The notes under the pieces were generated by a model that saw nothing but the letters and a program-made list of their open reading frames with translations, made no database searches and had not been told where the DNA came from. DNA of 35,436 bases from JAIRTY01 sp050257395 (GTDB taxonomy: Bacteria > Actinomycetota > Actinomycetes > Streptosporangiales > Streptosporangiaceae): assembly GCA_050257395.1 (NCBI GenBank), contig JBLMWU010000327.1, positions 1 to 35,436 of the forward strand, in the 5' to 3' direction. Position 1 is the stretch's first letter. Every line of letters begins with the position of its first letter. This document shows, piece by piece, positions 7,650 to 14,957 of this stretch. The position numbers and the translations under genes are program-made.

Positions 7650-8315
7650 ATGGCAGGCTGGGCGGACGCGCGGGTCGGGGACAGCGAGCGGGAGGCCGCG
7701 GCCGCGCTGCTGCGCGAGCACTACGCGGCCGGCCGGCTGACGCACGCGGAGTTCCAGGACCGGCTGCACGCCGCCTACGCCGCCGCCAGCTACCGCGACC
7801 TGGCGGCCATCACCGCGGACCTGCCGGCGGCGGCGCCCGGCCCGGCCGGCGGCGCCGGCCCGGCTGCCGCGGCCGCCACCGCCGCCCGGCGGGTGCGCTC
7901 GGCCGCGAACCGGATCCTGCTCGCCGCGTTCGGGGGCTTCGCCGGCGTGGTCACCCTGTGCGTGCTCGCAGCGGTGTTCCTGCCGCACGGCGTGCTGCTG
8001 GCGGTCCTGCTCGGCCTGCTCCTCACGCCGGTGCTGCTGCTGGCCGCCGGGGCGGGAGCGCTGGCCTGGATCGCCCGCCGGGCCTGGCGCAGCGGCGCCT
8101 GGCTGGACGCCGTGCCCGCCGCCGCCGGGCTGCCGTGGCTGGGCCGGGTGGTGTGGGCGGTCCGGGCGCTGCTGGTAGGACGGGCGCTGCGGCGGGCCGG
8201 CCGCCGGGCGGCCCGGCCGCTGCGGGCCCGCCGCGCCACCGCCGCCTACCAGACCGATCCGGGCGGCTCCTGGCAGGACGCGACCGTGCGCGGCGCTGGC
8301 TGGGCACCCCGGTAG
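7650..8315 (+). CDS. DUF1707 domain membrane protein
   Basis: This 221-residue protein starts with a DUF1707 domain (about 4-58). It shows the usual pattern of an acidic RVGDSERE-type start, LLREHYAAGRLTHAEFQDRL and a final ITADLP. Two or three hydrophobic helices follow at about 85-150, and the tail is Arg/Ala-rich. DUF1707 is widespread in actinobacteria and usually N-terminal to membrane or adhesion-type domains; its function is unknown. A GGGAGG site lies just before the ATG. It is separated from the lanthipeptide operon by a hairpin and has its own candidate promoter, so I do not count it as part of that cluster. Confidence 0.85.
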   Translation: MAGWADARVGDSEREAAAALLREHYAAGRLTHAEFQDRLHAAYAAASYRDLAAITADLPAAAPGPAGGAGPAAAAATAARRVRSAANRILLAAFGGFAGVVTLCVLAAVFLPHGVLLAVLLGLLLTPVLLLAAGAGALAWIARRAWRSGAWLDAVPAAAGLPWLGRVVWAVRALLVGRALRRAGRRAARPLRARRATAAYQTDPGGSWQDATVRGAGWAPR

Positions 8316-8407
8316 CCCGCGGCCGGGCGGCAGCGCCGCGGCCGGCCGGGCACGGTCGCCGGCTGGCCTGACCCGGTCCCGGTGACCTCAGCCAGCCCGG
8401 CATTGGG

Positions 8408-8413
8408 GACAAT
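8408..8413 (+). promoter_or_regulatory. Candidate -10 box, leaderless thioesterase gene
   Basis: GACAAT ends exactly 7 nt before the ATG at 8421, and there is no Shine-Dalgarno sequence. A GTGACC motif at 8382-8387 is a possible -35, although the 20-nt spacing is long. Confidence 0.35.
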
Positions 8414-8420
8414 TCCCGGG

Positions 8421-9179
8421 ATGACCACCGCCCCCCGCCCCCGCCAGCCCGCCGCCGCGCCCGGCCAGCCCGGGCCCGCCCCGGCCAGCGGCCGGGTGTT
8501 CAGCACCGTCCGCCAGGTCCGCAGCACCGACGTCACCCCGGCCGGGCGGCTGCGCCTGGACGCGCTCGCCCGCTACCTGCAGGACGCCGCCGAGGACGAC
8601 GTCGCGGACTCCGGCTTCCAGGAGCCGTGCGGCTGGCTGCTGCGCCGCTGCTCGGTGGCCATCCGCGGCTACCCGGCGTTCGGCGAGCAGGCCGTGCTGC
8701 GCACCTTCTGCTCGGCGACCGGCCCGCGCTGGGCCGAACGGACCACCACCCTGGCCGGGGCCGCCGGCGACCTCATCCAGGCACGCGCGGTCTGGGTCGC
8801 GGTCGACCCGCAGTCCGGGCAGCCCCGCCCGCTCGGCCCCGGGTTCCTGAGCGTGTACGGGCAGTCCGCTGGCGGCCGCACGGTGTCGGCCCGGCTGTGG
8901 CACCCGGCGCCGGACGGGGCGGGCGAGGGCCGGGACTGGCCGCTGCGGGCTGCCGACTTCGACACCGCCGGGCACGTCAACAACAGCGTCCACTGGGCCG
9001 CCGTGGAGGACCTGCTGGACGGCGCCGGCTGGCGGCCGTCCGCCGCGGAGATGGAGTACCACCGGCCGATCCTGCCGGGCCCGCCCGCCCGGCTGGTCTC
9101 GCGGCAGGCCGGCGGGGAACTGCGGGCGTGGCTGCTGGCCGGCGGGCAGCGGCTCGCGTCGGCGCTGATCACCCGGTGA
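8421..9179 (+). CDS. Acyl-ACP thioesterase (FatA/FatB-like)
   Basis: This 252-residue cytoplasmic enzyme probably hydrolyses acyl-ACP (or acyl-CoA) to free fatty acid. It has the double hotdog fold expected of the plant-type family. The first half includes the segment from VFSTVRQVRSTDV to YLQDAAEDD. The second half carries the catalytic motif DFDTAGHVNNSVHW (179-192), matching the family pattern DxDxxxHVNNxxY. I placed the start at ATG 8421, preceded by a -10-like GACAAT at leaderless distance. A GTG at 8382 would add 13 residues with no better ribosome site. The 3' end overlaps the convergent Nudix gene by 11 nt. Substrate chain length cannot be read from the sequence. Confidence 0.85.
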   Translation: MTTAPRPRQPAAAPGQPGPAPASGRVFSTVRQVRSTDVTPAGRLRLDALARYLQDAAEDDVADSGFQEPCGWLLRRCSVAIRGYPAFGEQAVLRTFCSATGPRWAERTTTLAGAAGDLIQARAVWVAVDPQSGQPRPLGPGFLSVYGQSAGGRTVSARLWHPAPDGAGEGRDWPLRAADFDTAGHVNNSVHWAAVEDLLDGAGWRPSAAEMEYHRPILPGPPARLVSRQAGGELRAWLLAGGQRLASALITR

Positions 9180-9690
9180 GCAGGTACAGCAGCGCCGCCA
9201 CCGTGGTGCCGCTGGTGATGTGCCCGCCCGCGATCAGGGTGCGGATGTCCGCCAGCGGCACCCACTCGATCCGCTCGGACTCGAACCCGTCGGCGGGGTC
9301 GCCGACGTGGGCGGCCTCGTCCGTGCGGTAGATGTGGTGGCGGGAGTCGGAGATCCCGGGTGTCGGCTGGACGCTGATGAGATGCCGCAGCGGCCCGGCG
9401 CGCCATCCGGTTTCCTCCTCGAACTCGCGTGCCGCGGCGCCGGCGGGCGCCTCGCCGTCCTCGACCCGCCCGATGGGGATCTCCCACCCCCAGGTGTCGG
9501 TGATGAACCGGTGCCGCCAGATGAGCAGCACCCGCCGCGCGCCGTCGACGGCTGCCACGCCCGCGCCCGGCGGCGTGCGGATGCAGCGGTGCTCCAGCCG
9601 GCGGCCGCCGGGCAGCTCGATGCCGGCGACCCGGATGTCAAGCCACTCGTCCTGGTACAGGGGCCGTTCGGAGACCACTTTCCATCGCAC
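9169..9690 (-). CDS. Nudix hydrolase, ADP-ribose pyrophosphatase-like
   Basis: This 173-residue hydrolase has a complete Nudix box at 74-96. It begins GRVEDGE and ends REFEEETGW, fitting G-x5-E-x7-REUxEExGU with all metal-binding Glu residues present. The N-terminal SERPLYQDEWLDIRV strand pattern and overall length resemble ADP-ribose or nucleoside-diphosphate-sugar pyrophosphatases. I set the start at GTG 9690, with GGAGGAG 11 nt upstream; the frame runs open much further, through the clamp gene, but that is a shadow. It begins 29 nt after the DnaN-like gene on the same strand, so the two are likely co-transcribed. The substrate is not certain. Confidence 0.87.
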   Translation of the reverse strand: MRWKVVSERPLYQDEWLDIRVAGIELPGGRRLEHRCIRTPPGAGVAAVDGARRVLLIWRHRFITDTWGWEIPIGRVEDGEAPAGAAAREFEEETGWRAGPLRHLISVQPTPGISDSRHHIYRTDEAAHVGDPADGFESERIEWVPLADIRTLIAGGHITSGTTVAALLYLLTG

Positions 9691-9719
9691 GGGCCGGGCA
9701 TCTCCTCCGGGCGCGCCGG

Positions 9720-10991
9720 TCAGGTGCCGGACGGGGGGCGGAGCGGGACCACCAGGTAGCGGAACCGGGTGGCGGCCTCCCCGGCGTCCGCCGGGTGCCC
9801 GCTCCCCGGGTCCGCGCGGGTGATCAGGGCGGGCTTGGCGGGGCTGGTGAAGTCCATCCGGATGGCCGCCTGGCTGGGCACCGGGCGGCCCTTCGCGGCC
9901 CCGGCGGCCTGCTCGCCGCCGTCCGCTGGCTCCCGCGCCGGGTCGCCGGCGGCCGCGGCGGCCAGGCCGTCCAGCAGGTAGTGCGGGTTGAACGCGATGA
10001 CCGGCTGGTCGCCGTGGAAGCTCGCGGTCACCTTCTCCACCGCCCGGGCGCGGCCCTCGGTCGCCGCCTCGATGGCGACCGTCCCGCCGCCGAACGTCAG
10101 CCGCACCGGGCTGGCCCGGTCCGCGACCAGCGACACCCGCCGGACCGCCTCGATGAACGACGCGGCGGGCACGTCGGCGCGGCAGCCGAAGCTGGCCGGG
10201 AACCGGGACTGGTAGCGGATGAACTCCCCGGCGATCAGCCGGGTGGCCAGCCGCCGGCCCGCGCTCTCGAAACTGATCATGCCTTCGGCTGGCCTCGGCG
10301 CGCCCCTGGCCTCCGCCCCGGTCCCGTCCGGGTCGCCGGGCGTGAACGCGATCGTCACCGTGACGCCGGGGCCCATGCCGCGGGCCGCGTCGGCCAGGGT
10401 GCGCGCGGGCACCAGCGCGGCCGCGCGCAGGCCGGGCCGGGCCGGTGCCCACACCAGCTCCCGCACGGCCAGCCGGTACCGGTCGGTGGCGGCCAGCGTC
10501 ATGGTGGCGCCGTCGATGTCGAAGCACACCCCGGTCAGCATCGGCAGGGTGTCGTCGCGGCTGGCCGCGGGCAGCACCTGGCCGATCGCGGCGGCCAGTT
10601 CCCCGCCGTCGACGGTGCCCGCCGCCGGCGGCGCCGCGGGCGGCGCCGGGTAGTCCGCCAGCGGCAGCGCCACCAGCTCGAACTCGGCGCTGCCGCAGGT
10701 CAGCAGCACCACGTCGTTGTCGGTGGTGAACTCCGCCGGCTGCCCGGGCAGGCTGCGGACGATCTCCGCGAGCAGCCGCCCGGGCACCAGCGCCGTGCCA
10801 GGCTCCACCACGTCCGCGCTGATCCGCGCGGTCGCGGACAGCTCGTAGTCGAAACACGACAGCGACAGCCCGCTGTCCCCGGCTTCCAGTTTCAGCCCGG
10901 ACAGCACCGGCACCACCGGCCGGGTGGGCAGCGCGCGCGCCACCCAGCCCACCGCGTCCGCCAGTGCGTCATGGTCGACCCGGAACTTCAT
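9720..10991 (-). CDS. dnaN: DnaN-like DNA polymerase III beta sliding clamp
   Basis: This 423-residue protein resembles the ring-shaped clamp that tethers DNA polymerase. The N-terminus (MKFRVDHDALADAVGWVARALP, then VPVLSGLKLEA and CFDYELSA) is typical of actinobacterial DnaN. The middle domain has LPMLTGVCFDIDG and LAATDRYRLAVREL, and the end reads YLVVPLRPPSGT, close to the usual C-terminal strand. It is longer than the usual 370-380 residues because of Ala/Gly/Pro-rich insertions near residues 225 and 355-390. No dnaA, recF, gyrB or origin boxes are nearby, so this is probably an additional clamp paralogue rather than the replicative one. The ATG follows GGAGG by 7 nt. It leads a probable two-gene operon with the Nudix hydrolase. 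Confidence 0.85.
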   Translation of the reverse strand: MKFRVDHDALADAVGWVARALPTRPVVPVLSGLKLEAGDSGLSLSCFDYELSATARISADVVEPGTALVPGRLLAEIVRSLPGQPAEFTTDNDVVLLTCGSAEFELVALPLADYPAPPAAPPAAGTVDGGELAAAIGQVLPAASRDDTLPMLTGVCFDIDGATMTLAATDRYRLAVRELVWAPARPGLRAAALVPARTLADAARGMGPGVTVTIAFTPGDPDGTGAEARGAPRPAEGMISFESAGRRLATRLIAGEFIRYQSRFPASFGCRADVPAASFIEAVRRVSLVADRASPVRLTFGGGTVAIEAATEGRARAVEKVTASFHGDQPVIAFNPHYLLDGLAAAAAGDPAREPADGGEQAAGAAKGRPVPSQAAIRMDFTSPAKPALITRADPGSGHPADAGEAATRFRYLVVPLRPPSGT

Positions 10992-11086
10992 GCCACCGCC
11001 TCCAGCTGCGGGCCAGGCCGGGTCGCCTGGCCACCCGGACAGCACACCACGTGCCACCGACATTCCGGCGAACCCGGGGTGCCGCG

Positions 11087-11112
11087 CGCTGCCCGGCCCG
11101 GCCCGGGCAGCG
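11087..11112 (-). terminator. Terminator after the hydrolase/DUF6295-like operon
   Basis: A perfect 10-bp stem (11087-11096 with 11103-11112, 6-nt loop) lies 7 nt beyond the stop of the DUF6295-like gene. It separates that operon from the clamp gene, which implies an independent clamp promoter in the 127-nt gap. I could not identify that promoter. Confidence 0.55.
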
Positions 11113-11118
11113 GGTTCC

Positions 11119-11379
11119 TCACACTAGCCCGGGCGGGGCCGCGGCCAGCGCGGATTCGATCGCCGCTGCCAGCGCGCGCGCCGACTCGGCGGTCAGTTCC
11201 ACCGCCACCCGGGCCGAGGGGCCCCGCTGCGGATTGAGGAAGTCGATATTGAGGGTGTGGCCGGCCCGCGCGTGGACCGGGTGGTCGAGGTACACCGACG
11301 CGCCGGTCAGCGGGAACCAGCCGTCCGGGCCCTTGCCGCTGCCCTCCACGGGCACCTGCTCGGTCAGGTACGTGCACAT
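11119..11379 (-). CDS. Small DUF6295-like protein
   Basis: This 86-residue protein begins MCTYLTEQVPVEGSGKGPDGWF, a start I associate with the small actinobacterial family DUF6295. It continues with a conserved-looking VYLDHPVHARAGHTLNIDF segment and a helical end. It has no signal peptide or membrane helix, and its function is unknown. The ATG follows GGAGGG by 6 nt and lies 14 nt after the dienelactone hydrolase stop, so the two genes form an operon. The His and Asp residues in the central segment could bind a metal, but that is speculation. Confidence 0.75.
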   Translation of the reverse strand: MCTYLTEQVPVEGSGKGPDGWFPLTGASVYLDHPVHARAGHTLNIDFLNPQRGPSARVAVELTAESARALAAAIESALAAAPPGLV

Positions 11380-11393
11380 GATCAGCCCTCCGG

Positions 11394-12137
11394 TCAGGCG
11401 GCGAGGTGGCGGCCGAAGAAGTCCCAGATCCGCTGCCAGCCCTCCACGGCGGCCTCCGGCCGGTAGGCGGGCCGGTTGGTGGAGAAGAACGAGTGCCCGG
11501 CGCCTTCGTAGCTGTGGAACTCGTGCGGCTTGCCGGCCGCTGCCAGCGCCTTGTCCAGCTCGGCGACGTGCTCCGGCGACGGGTACTGGTCGTCGGCGCC
11601 GAACAGGCCCAGCAGCGGGCAGGACAGGCTCGGGGCCAGGTGCACGATCGGGCCCACCTTGAGCGGGAAGTTCTCCGGCGGCTGGCCGGTGACGAACGCG
11701 CCGTAGCAGTCGACGGCGGCGTCCAGCGGCAGGCTGCACGCGGCCAGGAACGACTGCCGCCCGCCGGAGCAGTACCCGATGGTGCCGGCCTTGCCGTTGG
11801 AGTTCGGCATCGCGCGCAGGAACACCGCGGCCCCGGCGACGTCGCCGACCAGCCGGTCGTCGGGCACGCCGCCCTGCGCGCGGGCGGTCGCGGCGGCGTC
11901 GTCCGGGCTGGCGCCGGGCGCCTCGCGGGTGTAGAGGTTCGGGCAGATGGCGTTGTACCCGTGCGCCGCGAAGGTGCGGGTGATCTCCTTGGTGCCCTCG
12001 TCGTAGCCGGGCATGTGGTGGATCACCACCACCCCGCCCAGCGGGCCGGGGGTGAGCGGCCGCGCCAGGTACGCCTCGACCTGGTCGCCGCCGTGCCCGG
12101 TGATGGTGATGGTTTCCGCCAGCATCGCGTCGTACAT
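11394..12137 (-). CDS. Dienelactone hydrolase family protein
   Basis: This 247-residue alpha/beta hydrolase has the Cys-Asp-His triad of the dienelactone hydrolase family: Cys123 in GYCSGG, Asp182 in FGADDQYP and His215 in GAGHSFF. The cytoplasmic reaction is ester or lactone hydrolysis, as in chlorocatechol breakdown. No other aromatic-degradation gene is adjacent, so the substrate is open. The N-terminal MPGYDEGTKEITRTFAAHGY segment is typical of actinobacterial members. The ATG at 12137 has GAGG a few nt upstream; ATG 12125 (MLAETI) is an alternative start. It is divergent from the aldo/keto reductase. Confidence 0.88.
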   Translation of the reverse strand: MYDAMLAETITITGHGGDQVEAYLARPLTPGPLGGVVVIHHMPGYDEGTKEITRTFAAHGYNAICPNLYTREAPGASPDDAAATARAQGGVPDDRLVGDVAGAAVFLRAMPNSNGKAGTIGYCSGGRQSFLAACSLPLDAAVDCYGAFVTGQPPENFPLKVGPIVHLAPSLSCPLLGLFGADDQYPSPEHVAELDKALAAAGKPHEFHSYEGAGHSFFSTNRPAYRPEAAVEGWQRIWDFFGRHLAA

Positions 12138-12257
12138 CCGTGCCTCGTCTTCGCGTCGGCTTGTGCTGCGCCCCCGGCCGGGACCGGCCGCGCCCGGAGC
12201 CGGGGGTGCGCGGGGACACCGCCTATCGTGCCAGCCGGCGGGTGAAAGACTGCCGGC

Positions 12258-13325
12258 ATGGCCTATCTCGCCGCACCGGACCGCTACGAGCAGACCCCCT
12301 ACCGCCGCTGCGGGCGCAGCGGCCTGCTGCTGCCCGCCATCTCACTGGGGCTGTGGCAGAACTTCGGCGACGACCGCCCGCTAGACGTGCAGCGCGCCAT
12401 CATCCGCCGCGCCTTCGACCTGGGGGTGACCCACTTCGACCTGGCCAACAACTACGGCGGTGCGGGGCCCGCCGAGGTGGTCCTGGCACAGGGAAAGCCG
12501 CCGTACGGGTCGGCGGAGCTGAACTTCGGCCGGATCCTGCGCGAGGATCTGCGGCCCTACCGGGACGAGCTGGTCATCTCCACCAAGGCGGGGTACGACA
12601 TGTGGCCCGGCCCGTACGGCGACCACGGCTCCCGCAAGTACCTGCTGGCCAGCCTCGACCAGTCGCTGCGGCGGATGGGGCTGGAGTACGTCGACATCTT
12701 CTACAGCCACCGGTACGACCCGGACACCGCGCTGGAGGAGACCATGGGGGCGCTGGCGACCGCGGTCACCTCCGGCCGGGCCCTGTACGCCGGTATCTCG
12801 TCGTATTCGGCGGAACGAACCCGCCAGGCCGCGGCCCTGCTCCGGCAGGCCGGGGTGCCGCTGCTGATCCACCAGCCGTCCTACTCGATGCTCAACCGCT
12901 GGATCGAGGAGGACCTGCTGGACACGCTGGAGCAGGAGGGGGCCGGGTGCATCGCGTTCTCCCCGCTCGCCCAGGGCCTGCTGACCGGCAAGTACCTGGG
13001 CGGCGTGCCGGCCGGGTCGCGGGCCAGCCAGGAGGACGGCAGCCTGTCCCGCGACCAGCTCAGCGAGGAGAACCTGGCGCACGTGCGGGCGCTGAACGAG
13101 CTCGCCCGCAGCCGCGGCCAGACCCTCGCCCAGCTGGCGCTGAGCTGGGTGCTGCGCGACGAGCGGGTGACGTCCGCGCTGATCGGCGCCAGCAGCGTGC
13201 AGCAGCTCGAGGAGAACCTCGCCGCCGCCCGGCACGCGGTGTTCACCGACGACGAGCTGTCCGCGATCGACGGGTATGCGGTGGAGGCGGGCATCAACAT
13301 CTGGGCGGAGTCCAGCGCCGGGTGA
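12258..13325 (+). CDS. Aldo/keto reductase, YghZ/Gpr-like
   Basis: This 355-residue NADPH-dependent oxidoreductase has a TIM-barrel fold. The catalytic tetrad is visible: Asp61 and Tyr66 in FDLANNYG, Lys110 in ISTKAGYDMWPGPYG and His151 in FYSHRYD. The WPGPYG and SRKYLLASLDQSLRRM segments are characteristic of the AKR14 (YghZ, L-glyceraldehyde 3-phosphate reductase) group, which detoxifies methylglyoxal and related aldehydes. The C-terminal ALIGASSVQQLEENL is the cofactor-binding helix region. The ATG has only a weak ribosome site. A TATCGT box at 12224-12229 is a candidate -10. A hairpin follows the stop codon. Confidence 0.92.
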   Translation: MAYLAAPDRYEQTPYRRCGRSGLLLPAISLGLWQNFGDDRPLDVQRAIIRRAFDLGVTHFDLANNYGGAGPAEVVLAQGKPPYGSAELNFGRILREDLRPYRDELVISTKAGYDMWPGPYGDHGSRKYLLASLDQSLRRMGLEYVDIFYSHRYDPDTALEETMGALATAVTSGRALYAGISSYSAERTRQAAALLRQAGVPLLIHQPSYSMLNRWIEEDLLDTLEQEGAGCIAFSPLAQGLLTGKYLGGVPAGSRASQEDGSLSRDQLSEENLAHVRALNELARSRGQTLAQLALSWVLRDERVTSALIGASSVQQLEENLAAARHAVFTDDELSAIDGYAVEAGINIWAESSAG

Positions 13326-13331
13326 CGGGCC

Positions 13332-13355
13332 GGCCGCCGGGCCACCCGGGCGGCC
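13332..13355 (+). terminator. Terminator hairpin after the aldo/keto reductase
   Basis: Arms 13332-13341 and 13345-13355 form a 10-bp GC stem with one bulged G and a 3-nt loop, 7 nt past the stop codon. Confidence 0.45.
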
Positions 13356-13423
13356 CGGATGGTGCGGACGTCCGGAGCTGCCGCGGCGGACCTGCTCAAA
13401 CCAGTGGAGAATGTCCGTGCGCT

Positions 13424-13455
13424 GAGAGATGCTCTCCGTGGCTCACCGGCCACGG
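13424..13455 (+). promoter_or_regulatory. Tandem hairpins in the leader of the small membrane protein gene
   Basis: GAGAG-ATG-CTCTC (13424-13436) is followed directly by a 7-bp stem CCGTGGC/GCCACGG (13436-13455) whose right arm touches the Shine-Dalgarno GGGGAGG (13454-13460). The second stem could modulate ribosome access. This may simply be chance in GC-rich DNA. Confidence 0.3.
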
Positions 13456-13466
13456 GGAGGGATGCC

Positions 13467-13679
13467 ATGGGCGCTGCGGCTGCCGGTTACTTAATCGTCG
13501 CGCTGTTCATCGGGCTGATCGCCGGCTGGCACGCGCGGCACGCGCACGGGGCGAACGCCGACCTGAAGGTGCACAAGGCGCGCATTCCCGCTTTCCGCCG
13601 GGTGCGGATGCGCAGCGGCCTGCTGTCGCTCGCCCTGATCGTGCTCACCCTGCTGGCCGTCCGCGACCTCATCCTCTGA
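13467..13679 (+). CDS. Small two-helix membrane protein with a TTA codon
   Basis: This 70-residue protein of unknown function has two transmembrane helices (about 7-24 and 50-69). They are joined by a basic cytoplasmic or periplasmic loop containing HARHAHGANADLKVHKARIPAFRR. GGGGAGG lies 6 nt before the chosen ATG; the frame is open further upstream, but those residues have no ribosome site and would overlap the leader hairpins. Leu9 is encoded by TTA (13491-13493), a codon that is very rare in such genomes and in Streptomyces depends on the bldA tRNA. The gene lies between two terminators or convergent ends and is probably monocistronic. Confidence 0.65.
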   Translation: MGAAAAGYLIVALFIGLIAGWHARHAHGANADLKVHKARIPAFRRVRMRSGLLSLALIVLTLLAVRDLIL

Positions 13680-13696
13680 GCCGCGCGGGGACGCGG

Positions 13697-14671
13697 TCAG
13701 GCCTCCTCGGCGGTGATGGCCACCATGGGCGCGGCAGCGGCCGGCTGGCCCGCTGGCACAACGGTGCCGGCCGGGACCGGAGGGCTGGCCGGGGCGACAG
13801 CTGTGGCCGGGCCGGCGGCGTCGGCCGTGCCGGACCTGGCGAGCCGGGCGATGCCCCAGGTGGCGATCGCGCAGGCGATCAGCTCCACGGCAATCTGGCC
13901 GGGGCCGTCGTTCAGCACCTCGTGGTAGGCGATGAGGCCGAGCAGCGATCCGCTGACCGGCTCGACCACGGCGAAAGCCGGCAGGAACGCGGCCAGCCCG
14001 GCGGCGCGGTAGCCGTTCTGCTGGATCGTGTAGGTGAGCAGGCCGACCCCGGCCAGCAGCCAGAGCCTGGTGTCGGTGAGCAGCACGAGCAGGTTGCTGC
14101 CGAGCAGCGCCGTCACCGACTTGATGAGCGCGTCCGTGGCGCCGGCGGCCAGGCCGCCGCCGATGCCGAACAGCAGGGCCCGGCGCGACGGGGCGAACCG
14201 GCCGATCACGACCGCGCCCAGCCCGATCACCGCGGCCACCGCGGCGGCGAGGCCGAGCCCGCCCGCGGTCGCGGTGCGCTGGCCGCCCGCTGGCTGGCCC
14301 GCGGCGAGGAACAGGGCGAGCCCGCCGACCACCGCGAGCGCGGCGGCCCATTCGCCGGGCCGCAGCCGGCGGCGGTCCCGGTGCGCGGCCAGCACCAGCG
14401 CGAACAGCAGGCCGCTGGCGAAGACGGGCTCCACCACCACGAGCCGGCCCACGGCGAGCGCGGTGGCCTGCAGCGCCACCCCGGCGATGACCGCGGCGAG
14501 GCCTGCCAGCCAGGCTGGGCGGCGGGCGAGCTGCAGCAGCACGGTCACGTCGAACGCCCGCTGGGACGGCAGCCGGGCGGCTGCCCGCTGCTGGGTCACC
14601 ACGGCGATCGCGTAGGAGCCGCTTCCCGCCAGAGCCAGCACGACGGCCAGCGGCTGCCCCGAGACGGTCAC
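13697..14671 (-). CDS. DMT superfamily (EamA-like) membrane transporter
   Basis: This 324-residue integral membrane protein has about nine or ten hydrophobic helices from residue 8 to about 285, in the pattern of drug/metabolite transporters. It shows VVEPVFASGLLFALVLAAHRDRRRL in the first half and VVEPVSGSLLGLIAYHEVL in the second, the duplicated EPV motifs of the two EamA halves. The last 40 residues are Ala/Pro-rich and probably cytoplasmic and disordered. The GTG start at 14671 has no strong ribosome site. The 3' end faces the small membrane protein gene across 17 nt. The substrate is unknown. Confidence 0.82.
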   Translation of the reverse strand: MTVSGQPLAVVLALAGSGSYAIAVVTQQRAAARLPSQRAFDVTVLLQLARRPAWLAGLAAVIAGVALQATALAVGRLVVVEPVFASGLLFALVLAAHRDRRRLRPGEWAAALAVVGGLALFLAAGQPAGGQRTATAGGLGLAAAVAAVIGLGAVVIGRFAPSRRALLFGIGGGLAAGATDALIKSVTALLGSNLLVLLTDTRLWLLAGVGLLTYTIQQNGYRAAGLAAFLPAFAVVEPVSGSLLGLIAYHEVLNDGPGQIAVELIACAIATWGIARLARSGTADAAGPATAVAPASPPVPAGTVVPAGQPAAAAPMVAITAEEA

Positions 14672-14793
14672 GATCGGGCCAGCCCGTGCGGCCGCTGCCC
14701 GCGGCCCCGGGCGCCCGCGGGCGCCGGCAGCGATGCACTAGCACGAACCCCGACGCGACGCCCCATACGCTGTCACCAGTTCTCCCGGCAGCC

Positions 14794-14832
14794 CTTGCTC
14801 GCATATTCCCTCCGGTACCGGGAGTAAGCAAG
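14794..14832 (-). terminator. Terminator after the FAD oxidase gene
   Basis: Outer arms CTTGCT (14794-14799) and AGCAAG (14827-14832) enclose inner arms 14804-14810 and 14820-14826, giving about 13 bp with a 4-nt bulge and a GGTACC-centred loop. It lies about 125 nt beyond the minus-strand oxidase stop, in a 286-nt non-coding gap before the DMT transporter gene. Nothing else recognisable is in that gap. Confidence 0.5.
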
Positions 14833-14957
14833 ACCGCACGGGAGTGTCACCGGCCCGGTGCGGGGCGCGCGCGCGGAACCGCAGGTGGCAGGCGGTCTGC
14901 CGGCCCGCGGGAACGGTGGCGGGCCCGCCCGCGGCGGGCAGTGCCGGGCGCCGCGGG

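Noticed and set aside
5319..7988. A very long open frame antisense to the two transporter genes
   Set aside because: Its translation is low-complexity Arg/Gly/Pro/Ala without domains, which is what high third-position GC gives on the opposite strand. The sense frames carry clear ABC motifs.
9691..10857. Extended N-terminus joining the Nudix protein to a large upstream domain
   Set aside because: The extension is the shadow of the DnaN-like gene in another frame. A GTG with GGAGGAG upstream gives a normal-sized Nudix protein.
13421..13460. CTGAGAGATGC resembling the conserved core of a TPP riboswitch before the small membrane protein gene
   Set aside because: The second conserved TPP block (ACCTGATCTGG-like) and the P1 pairing are absent, and the downstream gene has no thiamine link. 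Two plain hairpins explain the sequence.
12140..14827. A frame of nearly 900 codons running across the aldo/keto reductase and DMT transporter genes
   Set aside because: It crosses intergenic hairpins and both strands' real genes and has no domain content.
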